From the NCBI GenBank assembly GCA_021300095.1, contig JAJTHV010000003.1, positions 1-34,105 on the forward strand: 34,105 bases of DNA. The letters are read 5' to 3'. A model generated the notes under the pieces. It was not told the DNA's origin. It was given only the letters and a program-made list of their open reading frames with translations, and made no database searches. Positions within the stretch are counted from its first letter, which is position 1. Each line of letters opens with the position of its first letter. The position numbers and the translations under genes were made by a program. Source of the stretch: Flammeovirgaceae bacterium. Its GTDB lineage: Bacteria; Bacteroidota; Bacteroidia; Cytophagales; Cyclobacteriaceae. This document shows positions 1 through 8,900 of this stretch, piece after piece.

Positions 1-437
1 ATGAACAAGCCGGAGGAGCTACGTATCACACTTTGACAAAACAAAAATGTTTGGAGTTGATTGCCTTTGCGAAGAAGTACATGCTCGAGAATTTTGGTCG
101 CGCGAATATCACACTGGGCGAATATCAAAAACTGGTGCGAGGAGACAAACGTGTTTCCTTGCCGGGTTTGCCCGATGTAATTGCTGCGATGCACTCCGTA
201 CCCGATCAGCATGGCACTATGCGTGGCAATCAAGGTGAATCGTATATTGAGTTAGTGAAGTTTACCGCTGCCGGCCCTGAAATTGAAACTATTCATTGCT
301 ACGGTGCTTCTAATAATCCAACTAGCGAACACTACGCTGATCAAATGAATTTATTTGTTGAGCAAAAGACCAAGCCTATGACACTGAATAAAGAGAAAGT
401 GTATCAGGAGGCGAAGCGGGTTTATCATCCGAAGTGA
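1..437 (+). CDS. Penicillin acylase family protein (S45), 3' end only
   Basis: The reading frame is open from base 3 at the window edge to a TGA at 435-437, so only about the last 144 residues are present. The piece resembles the C-terminus of the beta chain of penicillin/acyl-homoserine-lactone acylases (Ntn-hydrolase family S45): it has the terminal block 'CYGASNNPTSEHYADQMNLF', which in this family reads roughly GxSxxPxSPHxxDQ, followed by a short helical tail. Such enzymes are exported, self-processed amidases that cleave N-acyl bonds. The catalytic N-terminal Ser of the beta chain and the signal peptide would lie upstream, outside the window. A TTG at 33 could be read as a start, but the family match continues upstream, so the gene is truncated by the window and not short. 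The family call is recalled from motif similarity; substrate unknown. Confidence 0.75.
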   Translation, partial: EQAGGATYHTLTKQKCLELIAFAKKYMLENFGRANITLGEYQKLVRGDKRVSLPGLPDVIAAMHSVPDQHGTMRGNQGESYIELVKFTAAGPEIETIHCYGASNNPTSEHYADQMNLFVEQKTKPMTLNKEKVYQEAKRVYHPK

Positions 438-587
438 TGCTTAGTACAACTTTGTGATTCTATGAGTGGCTTTGTGAAAAATTCAAACATAACAATAGGC
501 ACAAGTCTATCTTTGAGGGGGATGAAAAAGACTTGCGCCAGTTGGGTTTTTTTTGAGCATACTAGGAAATAGATAGAACGACAACTT

Positions 588-926
588 ATGACAGATCTTA
601 CGAAGGCAATTTTAAAAACAATTTATTATCTAAGGACAACTCCAACAGTTTTAGTTTCGGGTGGTGTTGTAGATTATAAAGCTATTAGTACTTATATCAA
701 TGGCTATATTGATGGAATAAACGAAGTCTTAAGAATAAATCTTATGCGCAGAATTTCTGAATGGTTTCAAAATAGAGTTGATCAAAAAGACCCAATATTC
801 TTGACAGGTCATATAAAGTATCGATACAAAGACGCCACTGATGAGGAATTAAAAAAAATCTTGCTTGATACACTTGAAGCCTACTTCATTGAAAATCCTG
901 AATGGTATAAGAATACTAATAATTAA
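588..926 (+). CDS. Hypothetical 112-residue protein, AT-rich
   Basis: I do not recognise this protein. It starts at ATG 588 and ends at TAA 924-926. It is predicted soluble, with no signal peptide or membrane segment, and is rich in Ile, Tyr, Lys and Asn. The N-terminal half has 'VVDYKAISTYINGYIDGIN', probably a helix; the C-terminal half is a charged helix ending 'ENPEWYKNTNN'. Base composition is clearly more AT-rich than the genes on either side, which fits recent acquisition. Its size and isolation recall small immunity-type or phage/accessory proteins, but nothing in the sequence proves this. A TAnnTTTG -7 box (508-515) lies about 75 bases upstream with no matching -33 TTTG at normal spacing. 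A T-run at 546-554 lies between the two. Confidence 0.6.
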   Translation: MTDLTKAILKTIYYLRTTPTVLVSGGVVDYKAISTYINGYIDGINEVLRINLMRRISEWFQNRVDQKDPIFLTGHIKYRYKDATDEELKKILLDTLEAYFIENPEWYKNTNN

Positions 927-1007
927 CCCATTCCAACACAAATCTTCTAATCGGTAGCAACTTTGACTTGTGCAAACTATTTCGTTCTCATTTACGAATA
1001 AAATATT

Positions 1008-1736
1008 TCAACCAACCTCCTTCGGTTTCCGAAATCGAATCTTGAATACCACACGATACTCCTCACTCTTCGTGCCAAACAACGCCTTTACTTTTTGTCT
1101 GGCGGCATTGCCTATTGCACGTAAGCATTTATCGCCTATATAAAGTGTGATATCTCTTTCTTTTCGTGCCACGCTCCAACTAGAAGCAGCGTTGATCACT
1201 TGGGTATTGGCTTCGCGCAGGTCATTCAATTTATGAATGAGTTCGGCCACCGATAATTCTGTAGCTTCGGGCTGGTAGGCAGGCTGAGATGCTACGAGTT
1301 GTATCAACTCGGCAAAGTGTTGTGCCATTGTTGCGAAGTCCAGTCCACGCGCTCTGCGTACTTTTGAAGTTGTAGCAGTTTCCGTTGAAGCATCCACTTC
1401 GGTTAAATGATTGTGCGGACGATAGCCTTGCAACTTACGCACGATGGCTTGCGCATCGTCTTCGGTTTGTGACAAAACTCCACTCGACTTTAGTTCGCCT
1501 ACAACACGCATTGCCCATTTACTCAGCCCTTCATAGGCCACGGCACGCGCATTGACACGGTTGTTGAAAGCGGTTTTGGCTACGCTGCAATTGTTTATCT
1601 CCTGCCGACATTTGTCCAGCAGTTTTAACATACTTTCGGTACGGAGTTTTTCTTGAGCAGGATTGTACTTACTTCCGCAACCTGCGCAGAAGACGGTGAG
1701 TCTTTCAAAGGCTTCTACATTTTTGATGTGGGACAT
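1008..1736 (-). CDS. Conserved-looking hypothetical protein, 242 residues
   Basis: Function not recognised. The - strand gene starts at ATG 1736 and ends near 1008. No signal peptide or membrane helix is seen. The N-terminus carries a CxxC ('FCAGCGSKYNP', residues 17-27), perhaps a metal site or a purification-like Cys pair, followed by a long helical region. A low-complexity linker (about residues 114-130, 'DASTETATTSKVRRARG') splits the protein, and the C-terminal half ends in a basic beta-like stretch 'YRVVFKIRFRKPKEVG'. Codon use is typical of the window, unlike the AT-rich 588-926 gene. The gene is alone on its strand: the 5' side faces a 635-base non-coding stretch with a minisatellite, and the 3' side faces the 588-926 gene. 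I have the impression that similar stand-alone proteins are common in Bacteroidota, but I cannot name a family. Confidence 0.65.
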   Translation of the reverse strand: MSHIKNVEAFERLTVFCAGCGSKYNPAQEKLRTESMLKLLDKCRQEINNCSVAKTAFNNRVNARAVAYEGLSKWAMRVVGELKSSGVLSQTEDDAQAIVRKLQGYRPHNHLTEVDASTETATTSKVRRARGLDFATMAQHFAELIQLVASQPAYQPEATELSVAELIHKLNDLREANTQVINAASSWSVARKERDITLYIGDKCLRAIGNAARQKVKALFGTKSEEYRVVFKIRFRKPKEVG

Positions 1737-1990
1737 TTAATAATGTTGTTTTATTCTTGCCAACGCAGCCGCCCCATCCGCAGGTTGTGGTCTTTGAACA
1801 CAATTTTTCAAACTTTATTTGTCGTATCAAACGTAACCTGTATGCCCTTGGCACGTTGAGGGCCGCTCTTTTAAAAATGAATGAAAATATTTTTAAAGTT
1901 GGATAGCATCTCTTGAAAATTCCACGCAAAGTATACAACGACCGATGAGGGATGCTACGCAACCGATCAACGAAGAAGCACGGATGCTCC

Positions 1991-2275
1991 GAAATAAAAA
2001 CTTGCGGGTAGAAGATTAAAGTTGGCGGGCAGGAAATAAAAGATGGTGGGTGCCTGGTGAAGGGTGGCGGGTGAAAGATGAAAAAGGGTGGGTGGGGAGT
2101 GAAAGATGGCGGGTGCGAAATAAAAGGTGGTGGGTGGTAAATGAAAAATGGCGGATAGGAAGTGAAGAGTTGCGGATAGGAAATGAAAAGTGGCGGGTCG
2201 AAAATGAAACCGGACGGGTGCGAGATAAAAAGTGGCGGGTAGGCAATGAAAGCTTGCGGGTGCGAAATGAAAAAG
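1991..2275. repeat. Intergenic minisatellite, about 13 copies of a 21-bp unit
   Basis: A core GCGGGT (variants GTGGGT, GCGGAT, ACGGGT) recurs exactly every 21 bases at 2004, 2025, 2046, 2067, 2088, 2109, 2130, 2151, 2172, 2193, 2214, 2235 and 2256. The unit is approximately TGGCGGGTAGGAAATGAAAAG; copies have diverged by several substitutions but no indels. Because 21 is a multiple of three, several frames stay open across it and give spurious heptapeptide-repeat ORFs on both strands; I do not regard these as genes. The whole 1737-2371 stretch (635 bases) holds no other gene that I can see. Confidence 0.9.
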
Positions 2276-2312
2276 AGTTGTCCGTATAGTAAGCTCAACA
2301 CCAAAAAACTCC

Positions 2313-2338
2313 GATTACCACTTTACTTTCTGGTAATC
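2313..2338. promoter_or_regulatory. Inverted repeat upstream of the first PUL enzyme
   Basis: GATTACCA (2313-2320) and TGGTAATC (2331-2338) are perfect 8-bp inverted arms around a 10-base spacer, ending 33 bases before the ATG of the 2372 gene. A TTTG at 2340-2343 could be a -33 element but no TAnnTTTG follows. The position suits an operator or leader hairpin for the gene pair 2372-5663; its role is inferred only. Confidence 0.4.
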
Positions 2339-2371
2339 CTTTGATTTCTTATTAACTTCACCTGAATAAAG

Positions 2372-3745
2372 ATGTTTAAAAAGATGAAGAAGATTTCTGT
2401 TCTCGTTCTGGGTTTACTCCTTTTCTTTTCATGTAATCAAAAACAACAGCAGCCGGTTGCCGATGCGAAGCCGTTTTTAGATTCGCTTTCGCGGGATACG
2501 TTTGGATTCTTTTGGGATCTGGCCGATTCAACTACCGGCAATTTGCCCGACCGCTGGCCCACACCTTCGTTTTCGAGCATTGCCTCTACCGGCTTCGGCC
2601 TTACTGCTTATTTGATCGGTGTGGAGCGTGGCTACATCACGCGCGATCAGGCCGCAGAGCGTGTGCTGAAAACGCTTCTGTTTTTTCATCAGTCCCCGAA
2701 AGGAGATGCAGCCGCAGGTGTAACGGGCTACAAAGGTTTTTTCTATCATTTTATTGACATGCGCAAAGGTGATCGCTATCGCGATGTTGAACTTTCAACC
2801 ATCGACACGGGCTTGTTGATGATGGGCATTCTTTCGTGTCAAACCTATTTCGATGGAGACAATGAGACAGAGAAAAAAATCAGAGATACGGCCGATGCAC
2901 TCTATCAGGCAGTGGAGTGGGACTGGGCGATGAATGGCCAAGAGGTGATGAGCATGGGCTGGAAACCGGAGTCGGGTTTTATCAATGCCACCTGGAAAGG
3001 CTACAACGAAGCGATGATCTTATACATTTTGGGATTGGCTTCGCCTACACATCCTATCCCCACATCATCATGGAAAGCCTGGACAGAAACTTACCAGTGG
3101 GGAAAATACTATGATCAGGAGCACATCAACTTCGGACCATTGTTCGGGCATCAGTATTCGCACGTGTGGATCGACTTCCGCGGCATTCAAGATGACTATA
3201 CAAAAAGCAAAGGCATCGACTATTTTGAAAATTCACGCGGAGCCACCTATGCCAACCGCGCATATTGTGTCAACAATCCGGCAGGCTACATTGGCTATGG
3301 CGAAAATATCTGGGGGCTCACCGCCTGCGATGGTCCCGGCAACCAAGGTAAACTCAATATCAACATCAGTTTTGATAGCTACAGCGCACGCGGAGCAGCC
3401 GAGTGGTATGTGCAGGATGATGGAACCATTGCACCAACCGCAGCAGGTGGCTCTATTCCGTTTGCTCCTGAAATCTGTATACCGGCCTTGCAGCAAATGA
3501 AACGGCAATTCGGAAACAAACTTTACAAGCAATATGGCTTTATCGATGCGTTTAACCTTACCATCCAGCGCGAAGGTGGTATTAACGAATGGTTTGACGT
3601 AGATTATTTGGGTATTGATCAGGGTCCGATTATCATTCAGCTAGAAAATCACCAAACCGGTTTCGTGTGGGATTTGATGAAGAAAAATAAGTATGTGGTG
3701 GAAGGTTTGAAGAAAGCAGGCTTTCAGGGAGGGTGGTTGAAGTAA
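2372..3745 (+). CDS. PF10091 glucoamylase-like lipoprotein, GH144-related glucanase
   Basis: Predicted lipoprotein of 457 residues: a basic N-terminus, a hydrophobic core and lipobox LFFSC with the lipidated Cys at 21. The rest is one (alpha/alpha)6-barrel domain of the PF10091 family, which includes GH144 endo-beta-1,2-glucanases. Landmarks are 'ELSTIDTGLLMMG' (S142, D145), 'GYNEAMILYILGLASPTHPI' (E213), 'FGPLFGHQYSHVWIDFRG' and 'GENIWGLTACDGPG'. From memory, characterised GH144 has essential Asp and Glu in a DxxE motif plus a later Glu. Here the DxxE position aligns with S142-x-x-D145, while E213 is kept. It therefore probably belongs to a sister clade in the same clan and may differ in substrate or mode. 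It sits 19 bases ahead of the 7TM regulator gene, so the two are probably co-transcribed. Likely location: outer membrane or periplasm. Confidence 0.85.
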   Translation: MFKKMKKISVLVLGLLLFFSCNQKQQQPVADAKPFLDSLSRDTFGFFWDLADSTTGNLPDRWPTPSFSSIASTGFGLTAYLIGVERGYITRDQAAERVLKTLLFFHQSPKGDAAAGVTGYKGFFYHFIDMRKGDRYRDVELSTIDTGLLMMGILSCQTYFDGDNETEKKIRDTADALYQAVEWDWAMNGQEVMSMGWKPESGFINATWKGYNEAMILYILGLASPTHPIPTSSWKAWTETYQWGKYYDQEHINFGPLFGHQYSHVWIDFRGIQDDYTKSKGIDYFENSRGATYANRAYCVNNPAGYIGYGENIWGLTACDGPGNQGKLNINISFDSYSARGAAEWYVQDDGTIAPTAAGGSIPFAPEICIPALQQMKRQFGNKLYKQYGFIDAFNLTIQREGGINEWFDVDYLGIDQGPIIIQLENHQTGFVWDLMKKNKYVVEGLKKAGFQGGWLK

Positions 3746-3764
3746 TTTGGGTTGCGCAAGAACC

Positions 3765-5663
3765 ATGAAAATTTACGCATTACTAGTAGGGCTTTTACTA
3801 ACGATCTCCGTGCAGGCTCAACAGCCGGTAGAAGTGGATGACCGCATTGAAGAGCGCAACTTCATGCCCTACGAGTTGATGTATTATAAAGACCTGACCA
3901 ACGCTGTCACCTTCGAGCAGATTTCTTCGCCTGCCTTTTCAACGAAATTCCAACAACATACCGACTACCGCAACAAAGACTTTGTGCCCAACGCATCGTA
4001 TTGGGTGCGCTTGCCCATTCGCCACGTGTCGCAAACACAAAAGGCATGGCTCCTCGAGTTTTATGATCAAACCATCGATCATATCGATGCATACGTACCA
4101 CAAGAGAATGGGAAGTACCAATTGGTGAAGCTGGGCGATGAGCAGCCGTTTGGCCAGCGCCTGTTTCGTCATAAAAACTTTGAGGTGATGCTGAACATGA
4201 AGAGCGATACCGTCATGTTCTATTATTTTAAAGTACAATCCCACGATTTTGCCGACATCCGCATTGCGTTTCGCTCTACCAATCGGTTTATCTACTATTC
4301 ATTGAATGAGTACTTTCTGTTTGGCACTTTCTATGGCATGATCTTAATCATCGCCTTGTATAATTTCCTCACCTTCCTGGCCATCCGCGAAATCAAATAC
4401 ATCTACTACATCTTCTATATAATAAGTGTAGCCTTGTATGCCATGAGTTTAGATGGCATTGGTTTTCAATACTTATGGCCCGACCAGCCACAGTGGAATG
4501 CGTATGCTACTGGTATATCACTGTATTTGGTGATCATGTGGTCGTTGGTTTTTACCAGACGATTTTTAAGTCTAGCCGCCAACGGCCCCACGCTGAACAC
4601 CATATTTAAATGGGCGCTTGCCATTCGCACCATCATATTTTTGGTGGCCTTGTTTTTTGCTCCATCCATTCTCCATCAGCGCGTTATTGAAATTGCGCCA
4701 CTCTCGCTCATTTTTTATTCGGCCATTCATGTGTGGAGAAATGGATACCGGCCTGCACGTTTCTTTGTGATTGCCTATGGGGTGCTCTTTGCCGGGTTCT
4801 TTTTGCGCGCGATGGTCTATTTTAACTTTTTGCCTTTCACCATTCTTTCGCATTACAGCCTGCACTTGAGTTTTGTGTTAGAAATGCTCTTCCTTACGCT
4901 GGCCTTGGGCGACCGCATCCGGATTTTAAAGGACAACCGCGATCGCGCCTTGCGGAAGATCATTCGCCAGCATGAGGCCAACATGCAGTTGAAAGACACC
5001 GTCAATCGCGAGTTAGAGCAGCGTGTGAAGGAGCGCACCCTTGAGCTGGATGCGAAAAATTTAGCCCTGGAAGAAAGCAATCTGAAACTTGTCAAGCAGG
5101 CCACGGAGATAAACCAGATCAACTCCCTGCTCGATTTGGATAACTGGAAGCTCAAAAACAGGGTGAAAGAGGTATTGGAGGAAATGTTGATGGAAAAAAC
5201 CATGAACTATGAAGAATTTAAGACACTCTATCCAGATACTTTGGCAGCCTATCGGTTTTTAGAGACGCTTAAGTGGGAACAGGGATTTCACTGCGGCAAA
5301 TGCGGTAATCCAAAGTACTTTGAAGGAGCCCAGAAGTTTGCCCGTAGATGTACAAAATGTGGGTATAATGAGTCGATTACAGCCTTTACTATCTTTCAGG
5401 GCATCAAGTTCCCGCTCGAAAAGGCATTTTATATAGCTTATCTATGTGTGGTCGGTAAAAAAGAAGGAACACTTGAGTCTTTTGCCAAGCAATTGGAGAT
5501 AGGATTAAATACTGTTTGGGCATTTCGCACGAAAGTGATGACCCGATTGAAGGAACTAGAGGACTCCGGAAGGCGGTTAAGCGCCTCTAAATGGGAGGAA
5601 GTGATTCTCTACCCCGAATCATTGCCTAAGGTAAAACCCAAAAAGACGAAATCGTTGGCATAA
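3765..5663 (+). CDS. 7TMR-DISM sensor fused to IS1595-type zinc ribbon and HTH
   Basis: Start chosen at ATG 3765, because it opens directly with a good signal peptide (MKIYALLVGLLLTISVQAQ); a TTG at 3747 would add six unlikely residues. Order of parts (632 residues): signal peptide; extracytoplasmic beta-rich 7TMR-DISMED2-type domain (about 25-170); seven membrane helices (about 180-395) opening with 'FLFGTFYGMILIIALYNFLT'; cytoplasmic coiled coil (about 395-480); then a zinc ribbon with C510xxC513 and C529xxC532, 'FPLEKAFYIAYLCVV', and a helix-turn-helix like segment 'LEIGLNTVWAFRTKVM'. The last part matches the N-terminal DNA-binding region of IS1595-family transposases, but the DDE catalytic domain is absent and the protein ends at residue 632. 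I infer a membrane-anchored DNA-binding sensor for the adjacent glucan locus. It lies 19 bases after the first glucanase gene and just upstream of susC. Confidence 0.85.
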   Translation: MKIYALLVGLLLTISVQAQQPVEVDDRIEERNFMPYELMYYKDLTNAVTFEQISSPAFSTKFQQHTDYRNKDFVPNASYWVRLPIRHVSQTQKAWLLEFYDQTIDHIDAYVPQENGKYQLVKLGDEQPFGQRLFRHKNFEVMLNMKSDTVMFYYFKVQSHDFADIRIAFRSTNRFIYYSLNEYFLFGTFYGMILIIALYNFLTFLAIREIKYIYYIFYIISVALYAMSLDGIGFQYLWPDQPQWNAYATGISLYLVIMWSLVFTRRFLSLAANGPTLNTIFKWALAIRTIIFLVALFFAPSILHQRVIEIAPLSLIFYSAIHVWRNGYRPARFFVIAYGVLFAGFFLRAMVYFNFLPFTILSHYSLHLSFVLEMLFLTLALGDRIRILKDNRDRALRKIIRQHEANMQLKDTVNRELEQRVKERTLELDAKNLALEESNLKLVKQATEINQINSLLDLDNWKLKNRVKEVLEEMLMEKTMNYEEFKTLYPDTLAAYRFLETLKWEQGFHCGKCGNPKYFEGAQKFARRCTKCGYNESITAFTIFQGIKFPLEKAFYIAYLCVVGKKEGTLESFAKQLEIGLNTVWAFRTKVMTRLKELEDSGRRLSASKWEEVILYPESLPKVKPKKTKSLA

Positions 5664-5714
5664 AATTTTTAGCCAAATTAGACTGCTTGAAAACCATTGT
5701 TTTTTTTCGGTGAT

Positions 5715-5753
5715 AACCGGTTGCTTTGAGCTCAAAAATTTAGCCGTAAACGG
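5715..5753. promoter_or_regulatory. Cluster of three palindromes in the susC leader
   Basis: Within 39 bases of the 238-base gap ahead of susC lie AACCGGTT (5715-5722, perfect), TTTGAGCTCAAA (5725-5736, perfect) and CCGTAAACGG (5744-5753, arms CCGT/ACGG). The outer AACCG and the later CGGTT (5751-5755) also pair. These are candidate operators for the DNA-binding sensor encoded immediately upstream. No convincing TTTG/TAnnTTTG promoter could be placed in the gap; the rest of 5664-5901 is AT-rich with no gene. Confidence 0.45.
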
Positions 5754-5901
5754 TTGAAATCAATGTTTTTATTGTGTGAAATTGACTATTCTATTGTAAC
5801 TAGCTTTCATACCTGTTTTTACATTAAAATCTTTAAAAACTATTGACTGGTATTGATTCTGAATAAATTAGTATGGTATTGCAACTTCAAAAGCGCGATT
5901 T

Positions 5902-8900
5902 ATGATGGGTAAAAGCTTCTCTAGAATATTGATTTTCACTGTTTTGACCGCAATTTCCACCTCTTTGGCGGCTCAAGGCCGCTTGGTAAAGGGTAAAGTG
6001 ACTACCCTAGAAGGTGGCAAAAGCGTGGAAATGCCGGGTGTAAATGTGGTGATCGTGGGCACCTCAAAGGGTACCACAACCGATATCGATGGTAGCTATT
6101 CATTGGAATTAGCCGATTCAGACAAGGAGCTTTCTTTTTCTTTTATTGGATATACCATGAAAACGGTAGCCATTGGCGACCAAACGGTGATCAATGTGGT
6201 GCTGGAAACCGATACGCAACAATTGGAAGAAGTGGTAGTAGTTGGGTATGGCGTGCAGAAGAAGTCAGACATCACCGGTTCAACTGCCAACGTAAAGGGC
6301 GATGAATTATACAAACAGCCGGTATTAACTGCTACGCAGGCATTACAGGGTAAAGTGGCAGGCGTGCAGATTATTAGTAGCGGTCAGCCGGGCACATCGC
6401 CCCAGATTAGGGTAAGGGGTGTGAGCACTGCATTGGGAGGAACAGCGGCTTTATATGTAGTAGACGGAGTACTCACAGATGACATATCTAATATTAACAC
6501 TGCTGACATTGTTGATATGAATGTATTAAAAGATGCATCATCTGCGGCAATCTATGGTTCTCGCGGTGCGAATGGTGTCGTGATTATTACTACCAAAAAA
6601 GGAGTGTCGGGGAAGCTCAATGTAAGCTATAATAACAACGTTGGTATTCGTCAGGCAGCCAACCTCGTGGAGATGGCCAATAGTGCTGAATATAGCAACT
6701 ATGTACAAGCCGCAACGGGTAACATTCCTCCTGCTACTAATTATAACACTGATTGGTATAAAACCATTTTACGCAATGCGTGGCAACAAAATCATAATGT
6801 GTCTATTTCAGGCGGCTCAGATAAATCTACCTTCTTAGTGAATGTGGGCTATTTGACAGATGAAGGCATTGTGATAGACAATGACTTTAAGCGCCTGACA
6901 ATTCGGGTCAATCAAGATATCAAAATCAATTCTATTCTTAAGGTGGGGTTTCAATCTTCTTACACCAACAGTGTAAACCAAAATGGTTTTGGGAATATCG
7001 ATATCGATGAATTTGGAAACATTGGATCGGTATATAATGATGCATACCGTGCTGCACCAATCATTGCCAGCATTGTTGATGGAAAATATGGGAATACCTC
7101 AACGTATCAAAACGTTGGCAATCCGTTGTTAGACATCAAAAATAATCGGGTGAGGGTATCGGCTGATCGTTTGCAAGGATCGACATTTCTAGAAGCAAAG
7201 CCACTCGAATGGTTAACCATAAAGACATCGATTGGTGCGGATTGGCGCAATTCGCTCAATAGAGCTTACCACTATAAGTTTCTGGCAGATGAAAGCACTT
7301 TTTTGGTTGCAGGAGGTAATCAATATAATAATAGAAGTAATCTAAATGTTAAGAACACGCAATCCCTGCAATGGGTATGGGATAATCTTATTACGGCCAA
7401 CAAAAAATTTGATAAACACGATGTTACCTTATTGATTGGGACAACAGCTGAGGAATACCACAACACTTCATTGGGCGCTAGCAGAAAAGATGTACCAGCA
7501 GATCCTAGCCTCTGGTATATTGGAGTGGGAGATGCCAACAGTTCGCAGAACGAAGGAGGGGGAGATGCATGGGCCAGGAACTCATACTTAGCCCGCCTTA
7601 ATTATTCTTATAATGGAAAATATTTATTAACGGCAACCATTCGTAGTGACGGTAGTTCTCGTTTGCCAAAACAAAATCGGTGGCAACAATATCCCTCGAT
7701 CGGATTAGGATGGGTGTTGACACGAGAGTCATTTATGCAGAACCAGAATGTTTTTGATTTACTAAAGCTGAGAGCTTCTTTTGGTATAGTAGGCAACGAT
7801 AGAATACCTACCGATGCGTTTACACAAACAGTAGCGCTCAATAAACCTTATCCTTTTAACGGAAGTTCATCGGCTTCGACCAACGGTGTTCAGATTAACC
7901 AAATCAAGGACCCAAATATAAAGTGGGAGACTACGGAAGAGCTTGATTTCGCTGTTGAATTTTCCGCTTTACAATCAAAACTAACAGGCGAAGTAAATTA
8001 CTATAATAAGACAGTGAAGAACGCACTCATCAATGTACCAATTCCCAGAACTGTCGGTGATATTGATGGTGTAATTCTTACGAATGCTGCCTCCATTCAG
8101 AATACCGGTTTAGAAATAGTGGTTAATTGGAAAGATCGAATCAATGCAGATTTCTCTTACTCTATTGGAGGAAACGTAACTTTTAATACCAATAAAGTAG
8201 TTGCGTTAAACGGTGGGCAGGCCATACGTGGTGGCTATATTGGGGCCAGTCAGGGATTTACGACCTATACTGATAATGGTTTGGCGATAGGCAGTTTCTA
8301 TGTTTTAAAAACCATGGGCGTTTTTAATTCAGATAGCGAGGCCGCTGCCTACACGGATACAAATGGAAAAATGATCCAGCCAAATGCAAAGGCCGGTGAT
8401 TTCAGATACCAAGATGTAAATGGAGATGGAATAATTGATGACAATGACCGAGTGCTGGCCGGTTCTTATCAACCAAAAGCCTACTATGGAATCAATCTGA
8501 CTGCGAATTACAAATCGTGGGATTTTAGCTTGTCTATTTATGGCAATTCAGGCAATCAGGTATACAATGGCAAACGAGCTGTTCGTATCAAAGGTGAAGA
8601 CAATATTGAAAAGGCATTGGTTTACAATCGGTGGACATCTTCTAGTCTTTCGCAAAAGCAACCAGCCGCTAATGTAGGCAATCAATTAGCTTCTGATTAT
8701 TTTGTGGAGTCAGGTTCTTTTATACGAATCAACAACTTAACCGTAGGTTATACCTTTCATCAGAAAGTTTTGCAGCGTTTAAGAATTTCCAGTTTGCGTG
8801 TATACGCAACGTCTCAAAATTTACTTACCATAAAAGATTATAGCGGCTTTACACCCGAATTGCCTGGTGACCCGCTTAATTCAGGAATCGAGTTAAGTGC

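Noticed and set aside
1848-1863. Sigma-54-like TGGCACGTTGAGGGC
   Set aside because: Has the -24 GG and a GC at proper distance but lacks the TT before -12, and no gene follows on the + strand for 500 bases.
1705-2304. Long - strand open frame rich in HPP/FIS heptapeptides (and the matching + strand 2050-2289 frame)
   Set aside because: It runs through the 21-bp minisatellite, whose length is a multiple of three, so frames stay open automatically; there is no signal, no family similarity, and it overlaps the 1008-1736 gene.
5653-5676. Hairpin TTGGC/GCCAA after the 7TM sensor gene as a terminator
   Set aside because: Only a five-base stem with a long AT loop and no T-run directly after it.
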